Positions 18,117-27,609 of a stretch of 64,000 bases of DNA are shown one piece after another; the first letter of the stretch is position 1, and every line of letters begins with the position of its first letter. The notes under the pieces are model-generated. The model did no database searches. It was not told the DNA's origin and saw nothing but the letters and a program-made list of their open reading frames with translations. The stretch covers positions 1 to 64,000 of the forward strand of contig NZ_MXAN01000081.1 of the NCBI RefSeq assembly GCF_002027545.1, given 5' to 3'. This DNA comes from Moraxella lacunata. Lineage in GTDB: Bacteria > Pseudomonadota > Gammaproteobacteria > Pseudomonadales > Moraxellaceae. The translations under genes were made by a program, and so were the position numbers.

Positions 18117-19739
18117 ATGAACCAAAGCCCTACTTGGCAAACTCTGCAATCCCTTGCCCAAACTAACCGCACCTTGACCGAGCTGTTCAAAGATGACAAA
18201 CGTGGCGAGCGGTTTGGCGTGTCGGCTTGCGATATGTACATGGATTTTAGTAAGCAAGCGATTGACGATGAGATTTTATCAGCGTTATTGACCTTGGCGG
18301 ACGATTATCAATTATCTAATAAAATCAATGACTTATTAACAGGCAAAAAAGTAAACGACACCGAAAACCGCCCTGCCTTACACACTGCTTTACGCTCACC
18401 CAAGGGCGAGTCTCTCATCGTGGACGGCACAGACGTAAACGCCCAAGTCCACGACAGCCTTGCCAAAGCCGAAACCATTGTCAGCCGTATCCGCACAGGC
18501 GTGTGGCGTGGCTATGCAGGACACGCCATGACGGACGTGGTTAATATCGGTGTGGGCGGTTCGGATTTGGGGCCTCTAATGGCAACGACTGCCCTGTCCG
18601 AGTGGGCGGACACGTCCATTCGGGTGCATTTTGTTTCCAACATGGACGGCACCCAACTTGACAGCCTGTTAAAGGTGCTAAACCCCCAAACCACGCTGTT
18701 TATTATTTCATCAAAATCATTTGGCACGATAGACACGCTCTCCAACGCCAAAACCACCTTAGGCTGGCTATTGTCCGCCCACGATAACAAACCCACGATT
18801 TTACGCCGTCATTTTATCGGCATTTCCACACGCCCTGACAAGATGAGCGAGTGGGGCATTCATGAAAATAATCAGTTGCTACTGTGGGACTGGGTCGGCG
18901 GTCGGTTTAGTATGTGGTCGGTCATCGGACTTGCCATTGCCATAAAAATCGGCATGGACGGCTTTTATGAGCTACTGGCAGGGGCGAACGACATGGACAG
19001 GCATTTTGCCACAGCCGATTTTGCCCAAAATATGCCCGTTTTGCTTGGGCTGTTGGGTGTGTGGAACAGCACTTTTTTGGGGATTAACGCCCACACCGTG
19101 CTACCTTATGACGGCAGATTGTCGCATTTTCCCAACTATCTGACCCAGCTTGAAATGGAATCCAACGGCAAATCAGTCGCCAGAGACGGTCAGCAGGTCG
19201 GCTATGATACTTGTCCGATTTTGTGGGGCGACATTGGTTCAAATGCTCAGCACGCTTTTTATCAGCTCCTGCATCAAGGCACGCAAAGAGTCTCTTGCGA
19301 CTTTATCACGCCCATTCATCGCTATCATCAGCATCAAACCGCCAATGCCCATTTGTCCGAACAGCATGAGCTTTCCTTGTCAAATTGCCTTGCTCAGTCG
19401 CAGGTGTTGGCATTTGGCAACCATGCCTTGCCTGATGAATTACAAAAAAATGACGATGATTTTGCTAAGTTTAAACAATACCGTGGTAATCAGCCGTCCA
19501 CAACGCTTTTACTTGACAGCCTAACGCCAAAAACGCTCGGCTCGCTCATCGCCCTATATGAGCATAAAGTCTATGTGATGAGTGTGATTTGGCAAATCAA
19601 CCCGTTTGACCAATGGGGCGTGGAAGTGGGTAAAGTCATGGCAAATCAGGTTTATGACGTGTTGTGCGACAAACAAAGTGTGGGGGCGTTTGATTCATCA
19701 ACCAATACGCTATTAAATAAAATTAAGGGCAAATTTTAA
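18117..19739 (+). CDS. pgi: glucose-6-phosphate isomerase
   Basis: Interconverts glucose-6-phosphate and fructose-6-phosphate, feeding sugar-nucleotide synthesis. The protein has 540 residues, with family signatures VNIGVGGSDLGPLMAT, SKSFGTIDTLSNA, GGRFSMWSVIGLAIA, MESNGKSVARDG and NPFDQWGVEVGKVMA. Its position 9 bases after galU indicates an operon. In Acinetobacter capsule loci the same galU-ugd-gpi-gne1 set occurs in a slightly different order. Confidence 0.95.
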   Translation: MNQSPTWQTLQSLAQTNRTLTELFKDDKRGERFGVSACDMYMDFSKQAIDDEILSALLTLADDYQLSNKINDLLTGKKVNDTENRPALHTALRSPKGESLIVDGTDVNAQVHDSLAKAETIVSRIRTGVWRGYAGHAMTDVVNIGVGGSDLGPLMATTALSEWADTSIRVHFVSNMDGTQLDSLLKVLNPQTTLFIISSKSFGTIDTLSNAKTTLGWLLSAHDNKPTILRRHFIGISTRPDKMSEWGIHENNQLLLWDWVGGRFSMWSVIGLAIAIKIGMDGFYELLAGANDMDRHFATADFAQNMPVLLGLLGVWNSTFLGINAHTVLPYDGRLSHFPNYLTQLEMESNGKSVARDGQQVGYDTCPILWGDIGSNAQHAFYQLLHQGTQRVSCDFITPIHRYHQHQTANAHLSEQHELSLSNCLAQSQVLAFGNHALPDELQKNDDDFAKFKQYRGNQPSTTLLLDSLTPKTLGSLIALYEHKVYVMSVIWQINPFDQWGVEVGKVMANQVYDVLCDKQSVGAFDSSTNTLLNKIKGKF

Positions 19740-19767
19740 AAAGTATTTTTAATAAAAATTACGGTAA

Positions 19768-21054
19768 ATGATAATGAAAACACACGACGCGGTCTATATC
19801 ATCGGAGCAAATCATGAAGCGATTAATGCAGGGATTTTGCTTGCCAGTTTAAATAAAAAAGTGCATTTATTAAGTATGAAAAATGCCATTGATGAGACAT
19901 TGTTTCATTATCATTTTGACCGTCAAATCAATGCCTTATGGTCGCTGTATGTGAATGAAAATAAAATCATTCATCATCATAAAAATAGTCGTGATGATAC
20001 ACTTGATTTTATTAAAAAATCACAAGGCAGTTTAATCTGGCTATTTGTTGATGACATGAGCGATGACGAATTGGCATTATTTACCAAAACCCAAGATAAT
20101 CCGCACAGTCAAATTATCCTAAGCGGTATAGATAATATTGGCAAAATGGAGCAAATTGCCAATGAGATGATTAGCAAATGGGTGTATTATTTGCCATTTA
20201 TTTTTATGAAAGACGGGGCGAATTTTAGCAGTTTTTATCAATCGGGTTTGGTATTGATTGGCGAAAAAACAGCAAATAGCGTGGCAAATTGTGAAATCAT
20301 CTCTTTTATCAAATCCCAAGCCAAACAATGCCAAATTGATAATATTAAAACCATAGAATTTGCTCGCAGTGCGATTATGGCAATGCTTGCCACTCGCTTG
20401 TCGTTTATGAACGAAATGACACGCCTTGCTGATAAAGAAAATATTAATATCAAGCACATTGAGCGGATTATGGGGTCGGACAGCCGTATCGGTTCGGCAT
20501 ATTTGGGAGCAGGTTGGGGCTTTGGCGGAAAGACCTTGCCCAATGAATTGACTTTATTAAAAAATCAATTTGACAATCAAAACGTCAAATCAGAGGTATT
20601 AAATGCCGTGATTGATGTTAATGCTGACCAAAAAGAGCTGATTTTTAGAAAATTTTGGCGATATTTTAATGGCTTTATAGAAAATAAAACCGTGATGATA
20701 TGGGGGGCAGGCTATCGCATTGGGGCAGGGCTTAGTACCAACAGTGCCATTCATCCATTATTAAAATTGTTGTGGTCGTATGATATAAAAACGGTGGTTT
20801 ATACCAATAATACCACGATTGAATTACAAACGATGTATGAAAATGAGCGGTTATTTTCAATCACAAACAACCCTTATGAGTTGAATGAAATAGACAGTTT
20901 ATTTATCATTAATTGGTCGGGATTAACACCGCCTGATGTTTATGAATTAAATAAATACAATGTACCGATATTTGATGCCAAAAATATTTTAAGTGATGAT
21001 GAGATTAAATTATTAACCAGTGATTATATTGGTATTGGTCGCAAAAATCACTAA
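19768..21054 (+). CDS. UDP-glucose/nucleotide-sugar dehydrogenase-like protein without catalytic residues
   Basis: A protein of 428 residues with the layout of the UDP-glucose 6-dehydrogenase family, but with key positions changed. The N-terminal Rossmann glycine motif reads IGANHEAINAG instead of GxGxxG. The dehydrogenase block with Lys and Asn reads EFARSAIMAMLATRLSFMNE, so the catalytic Lys is Arg200 and the Asn is Met. The active-site Cys motif GGSCFPKD reads GGKTLPNE, with Thr256 in place of Cys. The C-terminal half keeps MIWGAGYRIG but not the usual DIRESP. It is likely not a working oxidase: a pseudoenzyme or a protein with another role. The DNA is visibly more AT-rich than pgi and galE on either side, which suggests separate ancestry or relaxed selection. 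Confidence 0.75.
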   Translation: MIMKTHDAVYIIGANHEAINAGILLASLNKKVHLLSMKNAIDETLFHYHFDRQINALWSLYVNENKIIHHHKNSRDDTLDFIKKSQGSLIWLFVDDMSDDELALFTKTQDNPHSQIILSGIDNIGKMEQIANEMISKWVYYLPFIFMKDGANFSSFYQSGLVLIGEKTANSVANCEIISFIKSQAKQCQIDNIKTIEFARSAIMAMLATRLSFMNEMTRLADKENINIKHIERIMGSDSRIGSAYLGAGWGFGGKTLPNELTLLKNQFDNQNVKSEVLNAVIDVNADQKELIFRKFWRYFNGFIENKTVMIWGAGYRIGAGLSTNSAIHPLLKLLWSYDIKTVVYTNNTTIELQTMYENERLFSITNNPYELNEIDSLFIINWSGLTPPDVYELNKYNVPIFDAKNILSDDEIKLLTSDYIGIGRKNH

Positions 21055-21077
21055 GCCCATTTTTAAGAGAGTATGAC

Positions 21078-22112
21078 ATGAAAAAAATCCTAGTAACAGG
21101 CGGAGCAGGCTATATTGGCTCGCATACCTTGATTGAACTCATCAAGGCAGGTTATACGCCTGTGGTATATGACAATTTGTCCAATTCTAGCCCTGTGGCG
21201 ATTGAGCGTGTAGAAAAGATTGTCGGTACAGAGATAACCTTTATCAAAGGCGATGTACTGGATAAGGCTCATTTGGAGCGTGTGTTTGATGAATATGACT
21301 TTTTTGGCGTGATTCATTTTGCAGGGCTAAAAGCGGTGGGCGAGAGCGTGGCAAAACCGCTTAAATACTACCAAAATAACGTAACAGGCACGCTAAATCT
21401 TTTGGAGGTCATGAAAGACAAAGGCGTAACTAACTTTATCTTTTCATCATCGGCGACCGTCTATGGCGACCCAGAAGTCTTGCCCATTACTGAGACCGCC
21501 AAACGCTCTTGCACCAACCCTTATGGGCAGTCCAAACTCACGGTAGAATATATCCTAGAAGATTTGGCAAAATCCGTGCAGGACAGCCAAGTGTGGAACA
21601 TCATCGCCCTACGCTACTTTAACCCCATTGGGGCGGACGTGTCAGGGGCGATTGGCGAAGACCCAAGCGACATTCCCAACAACCTTATGCCTTATATCTC
21701 ACAAGTGGCGGTGGGTAAATTAGAAAAACTATCCGTGTTTGGCGATGATTATGACACGGTGGACGGCACAGGCGTGCGTGATTATATTCATGTGGTGGAT
21801 TTGGCAAAAGGTCATGTGTCGGCACTGGACTATATCGCAGGGCGTGAGAGAGCTTTTGGTTTTGAGCCGATTAACCTAGGCACAGGCAACGGCACAAGCG
21901 TACTACAACTGGTCAATGCCTTTATCCACGCCACAGGGCAAAACGTGCCATACGTCATCGCCCCAAGACGAGCAGGGGACATTGCCACTTGCTATGCCAG
22001 TAGCGATAAAGCCAAAAACCTGCTTGGCTGGACGGCAGAATATGACACCCAGCGTATGTGCGTGGATACATGGCGTTGGCAAAGTCAAAATCCCAAAGGC
22101 TACCGCCCCTAA
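21078..22112 (+). CDS. galE: UDP-glucose/UDP-GlcNAc 4-epimerase
   Basis: An extended SDR epimerase of 344 residues: KILVTGGAGYIGSHTLIEL for NAD binding, VIHFAGLKAVGESV, SSSATVYGDPEVLPITE with the Ser/Thr of the catalytic triad, NPYGQSKLTVEYI with Tyr and Lys, and LRYFNPIGADVSG. It supplies UDP-Gal and possibly UDP-GalNAc. In the comparable Acinetobacter block the gene is called gne1, and substrate range cannot be decided here. It ends the precursor block and is followed by a strong terminator. Confidence 0.93.
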   Translation: MKKILVTGGAGYIGSHTLIELIKAGYTPVVYDNLSNSSPVAIERVEKIVGTEITFIKGDVLDKAHLERVFDEYDFFGVIHFAGLKAVGESVAKPLKYYQNNVTGTLNLLEVMKDKGVTNFIFSSSATVYGDPEVLPITETAKRSCTNPYGQSKLTVEYILEDLAKSVQDSQVWNIIALRYFNPIGADVSGAIGEDPSDIPNNLMPYISQVAVGKLEKLSVFGDDYDTVDGTGVRDYIHVVDLAKGHVSALDYIAGRERAFGFEPINLGTGNGTSVLQLVNAFIHATGQNVPYVIAPRRAGDIATCYASSDKAKNLLGWTAEYDTQRMCVDTWRWQSQNPKGYRP

Positions 22113-22116
22113 AACA

Positions 22117-22136
22117 AAACCGCCCAAAGGCGGTTT
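22117..22136 (+). terminator. terminator after galE
   Basis: AAACCGCC (22117-22124) pairs with GGCGGTTT (22129-22136) around the loop CAAA and is followed by more T residues. It is a standard intrinsic terminator and, being A-rich on the left, may also serve the opposing M48 gene. Confidence 0.75.
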
Positions 22137-22160
22137 TTGCGACATTAGGACAGTCATGCC

Positions 22161-23159
22161 CTACTCACTATGCTTCTTAACCTGCTCAATCCGCTTATCC
22201 GTCTCAGGGTGCGTGGACAGCACCGACCAATGCCCTTGACCATCGCCATGTTCTTTTTTTAGCTTTTCAAAGAAGTTGGCAAGGTGCATGGGCGATATGC
22301 CAAGGCGTTTTAGCTCATCGATGGCAAATTTATCCGCTTGCATCTCCGCATCTTGGGAGTATTGGGCGGCAGCGAGCATGGTTGGTAGGGCAAGTATCAA
22401 ATCAGACGCATCGCCTGTGATGACGATGACCAGTACCCCCACACCAATACTGCTAATCGCCCGCTCCAAGCTATGACGATGTACCAAATGCCCCTGCTCA
22501 TGGGCAAGCACGGCTAGGATTTCGTTGTCATCTCCGCTAAGCTCGATAAGCTCGTCTGTGATGACGATGGTGTTGTTGGGGATGGCAAGGGCGTTTGCTC
22601 CGATGACCCCACCCCCACGCACCAGCACTTTGGCTTTGGGGTTGCCATCTAGCTTGTCGTACAGAGCGATTATCGCATCTTGGCGAGCCTGTGATAGCTT
22701 GCTTGGCTCGGTCAGCTCCATGACTTGTTCTTCTGCCTTTTGTCCGACTTCCATCAAAACATCAGGGGGTAGGGACTGGGCGATGTGGTGCGATGCCAAT
22801 GGCACGCCAAATTTGAGTACGCCTGTCATAAAAATAACAACAGCGACCAAACTGACCAAAATCCACCCAAAACTGCTCTCCATGATGGAGATTTTGTGAA
22901 ATAGGCGTTTGTGGTGTAGTTCAAGCCAATCAGGCACACCGCCAATCAGCTCAATCCGCTCACCGCTACCAAAGGCAAGCACCCCTGCCGACCGCCCCAC
23001 GCTTGGCATAAATTCACAGTCGGCAGTCCGATATGCCCCGCCAACGTCATCGCCTTCTAGCACAAAGCTATCGGGACTGGTGCTTGGGCGGATATGGGCG
23101 GTATGGGCTTTGCTTGTTTTGCCATCAAAATAGCGTACGATGATTGGGCGTGTACTCAT
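22161..23159 (-). CDS. M48-family membrane metalloprotease
   Basis: A 332-residue protein. Residues about 1-85 form a small N-terminal domain (RPIIVRYFDGKTSKAH at the start). One membrane segment follows (ILVSLVAVVIFMTGVLKFG, about 98-116). The M48 peptidase domain carries the zinc motif LAHEQGHLVHRHSLE (HExxH) and the third ligand region MQADKFAIDELKRLG. It is related to BepA/YcaL/LoiP-type envelope proteases but has a different front domain. It is the second gene of a minus-strand pair with the YjgN-like gene (6 bases apart), a pairing seen in other gamma-proteobacteria. Probable role: envelope protein quality control. Confidence 0.88.
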   Translation of the reverse strand: MSTRPIIVRYFDGKTSKAHTAHIRPSTSPDSFVLEGDDVGGAYRTADCEFMPSVGRSAGVLAFGSGERIELIGGVPDWLELHHKRLFHKISIMESSFGWILVSLVAVVIFMTGVLKFGVPLASHHIAQSLPPDVLMEVGQKAEEQVMELTEPSKLSQARQDAIIALYDKLDGNPKAKVLVRGGGVIGANALAIPNNTIVITDELIELSGDDNEILAVLAHEQGHLVHRHSLERAISSIGVGVLVIVITGDASDLILALPTMLAAAQYSQDAEMQADKFAIDELKRLGISPMHLANFFEKLKKEHGDGQGHWSVLSTHPETDKRIEQVKKHSE

Positions 23160-23165
23160 GACAAC

Positions 23166-24338
23166 CTACCACGACACATCAATGTCAAACACATCGGCAA
23201 TCTCTTCGCCCAAAGCGGATTCTTCTACCATTTGGGGTGTGATAATCTCATCAAAATTCTCATAACTGAGCAAAGACAGCGTCTCGGTCTTGTAGCGATG
23301 CAGTCGCACTGCCGCCCACGGGGTAAATAGCCCAAGTGTCAAGCCAATCAGCAAAAAGTTGGTAAATTGAATAAAAGCAAATCTAAAAATGCTAAACTCA
23401 TTTAGCACAAACTCACTCTCGCCAATGGTCAAGTTGTCCCACACAACCTTATGCAGACAGGCTTGAATAAGCGGTAAGATAAGCAGTGCCATCAGGTACA
23501 TGCCAATCAGGTACATGCCAATAATGACAATGAGCATAGTCCCTGTGCTTTCAACACCACCAAAACCTATGATGAACAGTCCACACACCGCCACAGCAAT
23601 TGCAATTGGCATCACAACCGCCTTATACACATCAAGCATGCTGGCGTGCCAGGTAAACGCCATCTTGCCAAATTGGGTGTTGTTAAACTGATAACTCTTA
23701 AATAGTCGCCATGCAAATGGGGCAAGTAAGACAAAACCAATCACCATCACCATCATGCCAATGACATCATGTATCTGCAAGTTCATGCTCAAATAACCTG
23801 CCCCAATGATGAGAATATTGGCAAAAACAATCAAGCCAAACAGCATATAAGCACCAAGCAGACTGCCCACAAAGGCAAAGCGGACGTTTTTGTATTGGCT
23901 GTTCCTTGCCCGAAAGCGTAATGTAGAACGCACAAGCCATGGAAATACTGCCATCATCAAAACACCCCCTACCATCGTGATGACAGGCGAGAATTCCCCC
24001 AACACACTGATGACAAGATAGACACCAATTGCGATGAGACGCCCAATCAAAATCCGCTTAGGGTTGGCGGTGAAGTCAAATGACTCATCATTTAGCTCGG
24101 TGTTGCCATAAAAATACCGCAGACGGCGAACCTTTGCCCACGGCGAATAAATCCCAAGGGTGATGATTGTCAAAAGCAAATTAACAATCCAAATCCTAAA
24201 ATACTCTGACCCTGTCCCATAAAAATGAAAGTCATATTGATACGGCTCATCAGGTTGGGCAGGGGGTAGGGTAGGGGGTGTATCAAAAGGGGTGTGATAA
24301 ATATCGTTGGCAAAAGACTCATTTGGGGGCAGTGACAT
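23166..24338 (-). CDS. DUF898 (YjgN-like) inner-membrane protein
   Basis: A multi-pass membrane protein of 390 residues, with a soluble Pro-rich start and about eight hydrophobic segments. The YjgN-type repeat appears twice: FRIWIVNLLLTIITLGIYSPWAKVRRLRYFYGNT and FRFAFIQFTNFLLIGLTLGLFTPWAAVRLHRY. DUF898 proteins have no established biochemical role. It is cotranscribed with the M48 protease downstream, which suggests a shared envelope function. Confidence 0.85.
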   Translation of the reverse strand: MSLPPNESFANDIYHTPFDTPPTLPPAQPDEPYQYDFHFYGTGSEYFRIWIVNLLLTIITLGIYSPWAKVRRLRYFYGNTELNDESFDFTANPKRILIGRLIAIGVYLVISVLGEFSPVITMVGGVLMMAVFPWLVRSTLRFRARNSQYKNVRFAFVGSLLGAYMLFGLIVFANILIIGAGYLSMNLQIHDVIGMMVMVIGFVLLAPFAWRLFKSYQFNNTQFGKMAFTWHASMLDVYKAVVMPIAIAVAVCGLFIIGFGGVESTGTMLIVIIGMYLIGMYLMALLILPLIQACLHKVVWDNLTIGESEFVLNEFSIFRFAFIQFTNFLLIGLTLGLFTPWAAVRLHRYKTETLSLLSYENFDEIITPQMVEESALGEEIADVFDIDVSW

Positions 24339-24498
24339 GTTGTGTCCTTATATGGTGTTGAATAAAAGTCATGAGAATAAGACTTATTTTTTTTACACAA
24401 ATTATACCAAAGTCAAACCAAAAATACAAAAGTTAAGATTTGATTAATTTTATTGATTTTATGGTAAAATAAGACATCTAAACCAAGACTTAATTTTT

Positions 24499-25116
24499 AT
24501 GAAAAAACTTATCCTAGCAAGCAATAACCAAGGCAAACTTGCCGAATTTCAATCCCTATTTGATAAGGCAAATCTGGGCATTAGTATCATCCCCCAAGGC
24601 GAGCTTGGTATCACAGACGCTGACGAAACAGGATTGTCCTTTATAGAAAACGCCATTATCAAGGCTCGTCATGCCAGTCGTGAAAGCGGTTTGCCTGCCC
24701 TAGCGGACGATAGCGGGCTGTGCGTGCCTGTGCTTGGCAATATGCCAGGGATTTATTCGGCGAGATTTTCGGGCAATCACGGCGATGACAATGCCAATAA
24801 CGCCAAACTCTTGACAGAGCTTGCCCCTTTTAGAAACGGTACACCCATTGTCGGTAAATTTATCTGCGTGCTTGCCCTAGTTCGCCATGCCGATGATCCC
24901 TTGCCGATGATTGCACAGGGGCAGTGGGTAGGCGAGATATTGGACGCACCACGGGGCGAAAATGGCTTTGGCTATGACCCGCTTTTTTATGTGCCAAGCC
25001 TTGACAGCTCATCTGCCGAGCTTGATAAAACCACCAAAAACGCCCTAAGCCACCGTGGGCAAGCCCTAGATAAGCTCATCGCCCATTTAAAGCAGGGCGA
25101 ATTTGATAGGTTGTAA
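24499..25116 (+). CDS. rdgB: XTP/dITP diphosphatase
   Basis: A non-canonical purine NTP pyrophosphatase of 205 residues that removes dITP, XTP and ITP from the nucleotide pool. Typical signatures: LASNNQGKLAEF at the N-terminus, SFIENAIIKARHAS, LADDSGLCVPVL with the catalytic Asp, GIYSARFSG, GENGFGYDPLFY and SHRGQAL. Length is normal. It is divergent from the YjgN-like gene, with about 160 AT-rich bases between them. Confidence 0.94.
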   Translation: MKKLILASNNQGKLAEFQSLFDKANLGISIIPQGELGITDADETGLSFIENAIIKARHASRESGLPALADDSGLCVPVLGNMPGIYSARFSGNHGDDNANNAKLLTELAPFRNGTPIVGKFICVLALVRHADDPLPMIAQGQWVGEILDAPRGENGFGYDPLFYVPSLDSSSAELDKTTKNALSHRGQALDKLIAHLKQGEFDRL

Positions 25117-25139
25117 TTTTGCCAAAAAAAAGCTATACT
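25111..25139 (+). promoter_or_regulatory. putative promoter of tig
   Basis: TTGTAA (25111-25116) and TATACT (25134-25139) with exactly 17 bases between. The -35 box overlaps the rdgB stop region. It is the best promoter-like pair upstream of tig. Confidence 0.45.
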
Positions 25140-25248
25140 ACTCATCTTTTAGGATTTTTGTGGGCGTTTTAATTAAGTGCCTGCCCAGATTTTTGAGAAT
25201 TTCACTGATAAGTGATTGAATTTTAACAAATTTTAAGGTAGATTCCCC

Positions 25249-26583
25249 ATGAGTAACTTAGACGTTGCTGTAAATGTCATCTCAGACAAAGAAACCCAAC
25301 TGACCGTTAAAGTGCCTGTTGGCACCATCCAGAGCAAAGTGGAAAGCCGTATTCGTAGCCTTGCCAAAACTGCCAAAATTGACGGTTTTCGTAAAGGTAA
25401 AGTGCCTGTGAGCCACATCCGTGCTCAATATGGTGCCGGCATTCAACAAGAAGTCATTAATGATGTCATTCGTGATACTGTTTTTGAAGTATTGGCTGAC
25501 AAAAAAGTGCGTGCCGTGGGCGTGCCTAGCATTGATGATGTCAAGCTAGAAAACGACTTTTTGGTATACCAAGCGTCTGTTGAGACCATGCCAGAAGTAG
25601 AAGTTAAAGGTCTTAGCGAGATTGAAGTAGAGCGTCAAGTTGCCACCGTGTCTGATGAAGACGTGGATACCATGATTGAAAACCTACAAAAACAACGTCA
25701 AACCTTTGAAACCAAAGATGGCGAGTTGGCAGACGGCGATGAAGCGACGTTTGATTTTGAAGGCTCAATCGATAGCGAGAAATTTGAAGGTGGTAGTGCC
25801 GAGAATTTCCGTCTTATCATCGGTTCAGGTCAGATGATTCCAGGCTTTGAAGATGGCATGAAAGGCATGAAAGCGGGCGAAGAAAAAACCATCAAGGTAA
25901 CTTTCCCAGAAGACTACCAAGCCGAGAACCTAAAAGGCAAAGAAGCAGACTTTAAAATCACCGTTAAAGAAGTTAAAGAAGCCAAATTGCCTGAGCTAAA
26001 CGATGAATTCTTTGAGCTGTTCGGTGTTACTGAGGGCGGTCTTGACAAACTAAAAGCAGACGTTCGTAAAAATATGGAACGCGAGATTAAGAGTGCCGCT
26101 CGCAACCAAGTCAAGCAAGCTGCTTTTGATGCGTTGGTTGAGAAAAATGAATTTGACGTGCCAAATGCCATGCTCGCCCAAGAGATCGACCGTCAGCGTA
26201 ACCTAATGCTCCAACGCTTTGCTCAGCAGTTCGGTGCTAACCCAAATACCTTTGACAAAAACATGCTCCCTGATGAGCTGTTTGAAGACCAAGCGTTGCG
26301 TGCGGTACGTCTAGGCGTGCTAGTTGGTCAGATTATTGACAAGCAAAAGCTAGAAGTTGACCAAGAGCGTGTGACTGCCTTTATCGCAGAAGCTGCCGAA
26401 AACTACGAAGACCCAGATGAAGTCATCGAGTACTACACCAACGACAAACAAGAACGTGCTGGTATTGAAGCGGTCGTGCTAGAAGACCAAGTGGTAGAAT
26501 ACATCCTATCACAAGGTAAAGTGACTGACAAAGAAGTCAAATACCAAGACCTATTGGCAGCAGCTCAGCAAGCCCAAATGTAA
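25249..26583 (+). CDS. tig: trigger factor
   Basis: A ribosome-associated chaperone and peptidyl-prolyl isomerase of 444 residues. The N-terminal ribosome-binding domain contains the signature [15 protein letters not shown]. The middle FKBP-type domain includes [20 protein letters not shown] and [17 protein letters not shown]. The C-terminal helical chaperone domain follows to the end. It lies before clpP and clpX, the usual order in proteobacteria, but with its own terminator. Confidence 0.96.
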   Translation: MSNLDVAVNVISDKETQLTVKVPVGTIQSKVESRIRSLAKTAKIDGFRKGKVPVSHIRAQYGAGIQQEVINDVIRDTVFEVLADKKVRAVGVPSIDDVKLENDFLVYQASVETMPEVEVKGLSEIEVERQVATVSDEDVDTMIENLQKQRQTFETKDGELADGDEATFDFEGSIDSEKFEGGSAENFRLIIGSGQMIPGFEDGMKGMKAGEEKTIKVTFPEDYQAENLKGKEADFKITVKEVKEAKLPELNDEFFELFGVTEGGLDKLKADVRKNMEREIKSAARNQVKQAAFDALVEKNEFDVPNAMLAQEIDRQRNLMLQRFAQQFGANPNTFDKNMLPDELFEDQALRAVRLGVLVGQIIDKQKLEVDQERVTAFIAEAAENYEDPDEVIEYYTNDKQERAGIEAVVLEDQVVEYILSQGKVTDKEVKYQDLLAAAQQAQM

Positions 26584-26600
26584 TTTGCCAAAATGACACA

Positions 26601-26632
26601 AATACCCTAACAAAAAGTGTTGGGGTATTTTT
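26601..26632 (+). terminator. terminator after tig
   Basis: AATACCCTAACA (26601-26612) pairs with TGTTGGGGTATT (26618-26629), with one wobble pair, followed by TTTATTTT. A good intrinsic terminator. Confidence 0.75.
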
Positions 26633-26672
26633 ATTTTGTGGTAAAATAGCTTGATTTCATTTGAATTTTTAA

Positions 26673-26876
26673 GGGCGTGCCTGCCTTTTGTATTTGCAAT
26701 GAAAAATAGGGGAAATCGCCCGTTTTTCAAGGAAAAGGTGAAGTCTGATAGTCGTTCTATCAAACGAGCTTTTGATGATGAAAAACCAGATTTAGCCATT
26801 TTTCATGCAAAAACAGATAGTTTATTTCTAAAATATTTCTAAATTTTAAATTGTGTTATAAAGGGCAGGCACGCCC
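26673..26876. mobile_element. MITE-like element with 13-bp terminal inverted repeats between tig and clpP
   Basis: GGGCGTGCCTGCC at the left end (26673-26685) and GGCAGGCACGCCC at the right end (26864-26876) are perfect inverted repeats about 180 bases apart. The next bases inward nearly continue the match (TTTT and AAAG). The inside has a 63-codon open frame without recognisable similarity, which may be a remnant of a transposon gene. Target duplication is unclear, at most the two bases AA. The right end lies about 20 bases before clpP, so the clpP promoter must lie in or across it. Confidence 0.55.
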
Positions 26877-26896
26877 AAGACTTAACAGGATATTGT

Positions 26897-27550
26897 ATGA
26901 GTGATTTTCGCAAAAACCCTTTTTATGACCAACTCGCCGACACCTTTCACACTGCCCCCCAGTCTGCCCTTGTGCCTGTGGTGATTGAGCAGTCAGGTCG
27001 TGGCGAGCGTTCGTTTGACATTTTCTCACGTCTACTGCGTGAACGTGTGATTTTTTTGACTGGTCAAGTCGAAGACCACATGGCAAATTTGATTGTTGCC
27101 CAACTGCTATTTTTGGAAGCGGACAACCCTGAAAAAGACATTCATCTATACATTAACTCCCCCGGTGGTGTGGTTACCGCAGGCATGGCGATGTTTGATA
27201 CCATGAACTTTATCAAGCCTGATGTCTCTACCATCTGTCTGGGGCAGGCGTGTAGTATGGGGTCGTTCCTACTGGCGGCAGGTGCCAAGGGTAAGCGTTA
27301 TGCCCTTGCCAATAGCCGTGTGATGATTCATCAGCCATCGGGCGGGGCTCAGGGTCAGGCGACCGACATTGAGATTAGTGCCAAACAAATCCTAAAAATC
27401 CGTGAACGCCTAAATGCCATTCTTGCCGAGCGTACCGGTCAGCCACTTGAAAAAATCGAGCGAGACGTTGAGCGTGATTATTGGTTGGATGCCTTTGAAG
27501 CCAAAGAGTATGGCTTGGTGGATGCCGTGCTTGAAAAACGCCCTGTGTAG
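26897..27550 (+). CDS. clpP: ATP-dependent Clp protease proteolytic subunit
   Basis: A serine peptidase of 217 residues that forms the two-ring ClpP barrel and degrades proteins fed by ClpX or ClpA. Active-site residues: Ser in [14 protein letters not shown], His in [16 protein letters not shown] and a downstream Asp. [21 protein letters not shown] is also diagnostic. clpX follows 59 bases downstream, the normal pair. Confidence 0.96.
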   Translation: MSDFRKNPFYDQLADTFHTAPQSALVPVVIEQSGRGERSFDIFSRLLRERVIFLTGQVEDHMANLIVAQLLFLEADNPEKDIHLYINSPGGVVTAGMAMFDTMNFIKPDVSTICLGQACSMGSFLLAAGAKGKRYALANSRVMIHQPSGGAQGQATDIEISAKQILKIRERLNAILAERTGQPLEKIERDVERDYWLDAFEAKEYGLVDAVLEKRPV

Positions 27551-27609
27551 CAAATGACCGATAACGGCAGATTTGCCCTGCCTAGCAAAGATGTGTAAAA
27601 GGAAAACTG

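Noticed and set aside
26651-26842. Small gene before clpP
   Set aside because: It lies almost wholly inside the inverted-repeat element, has no ribosome-binding site and resembles nothing I know. It is kept only as a possible transposon remnant.
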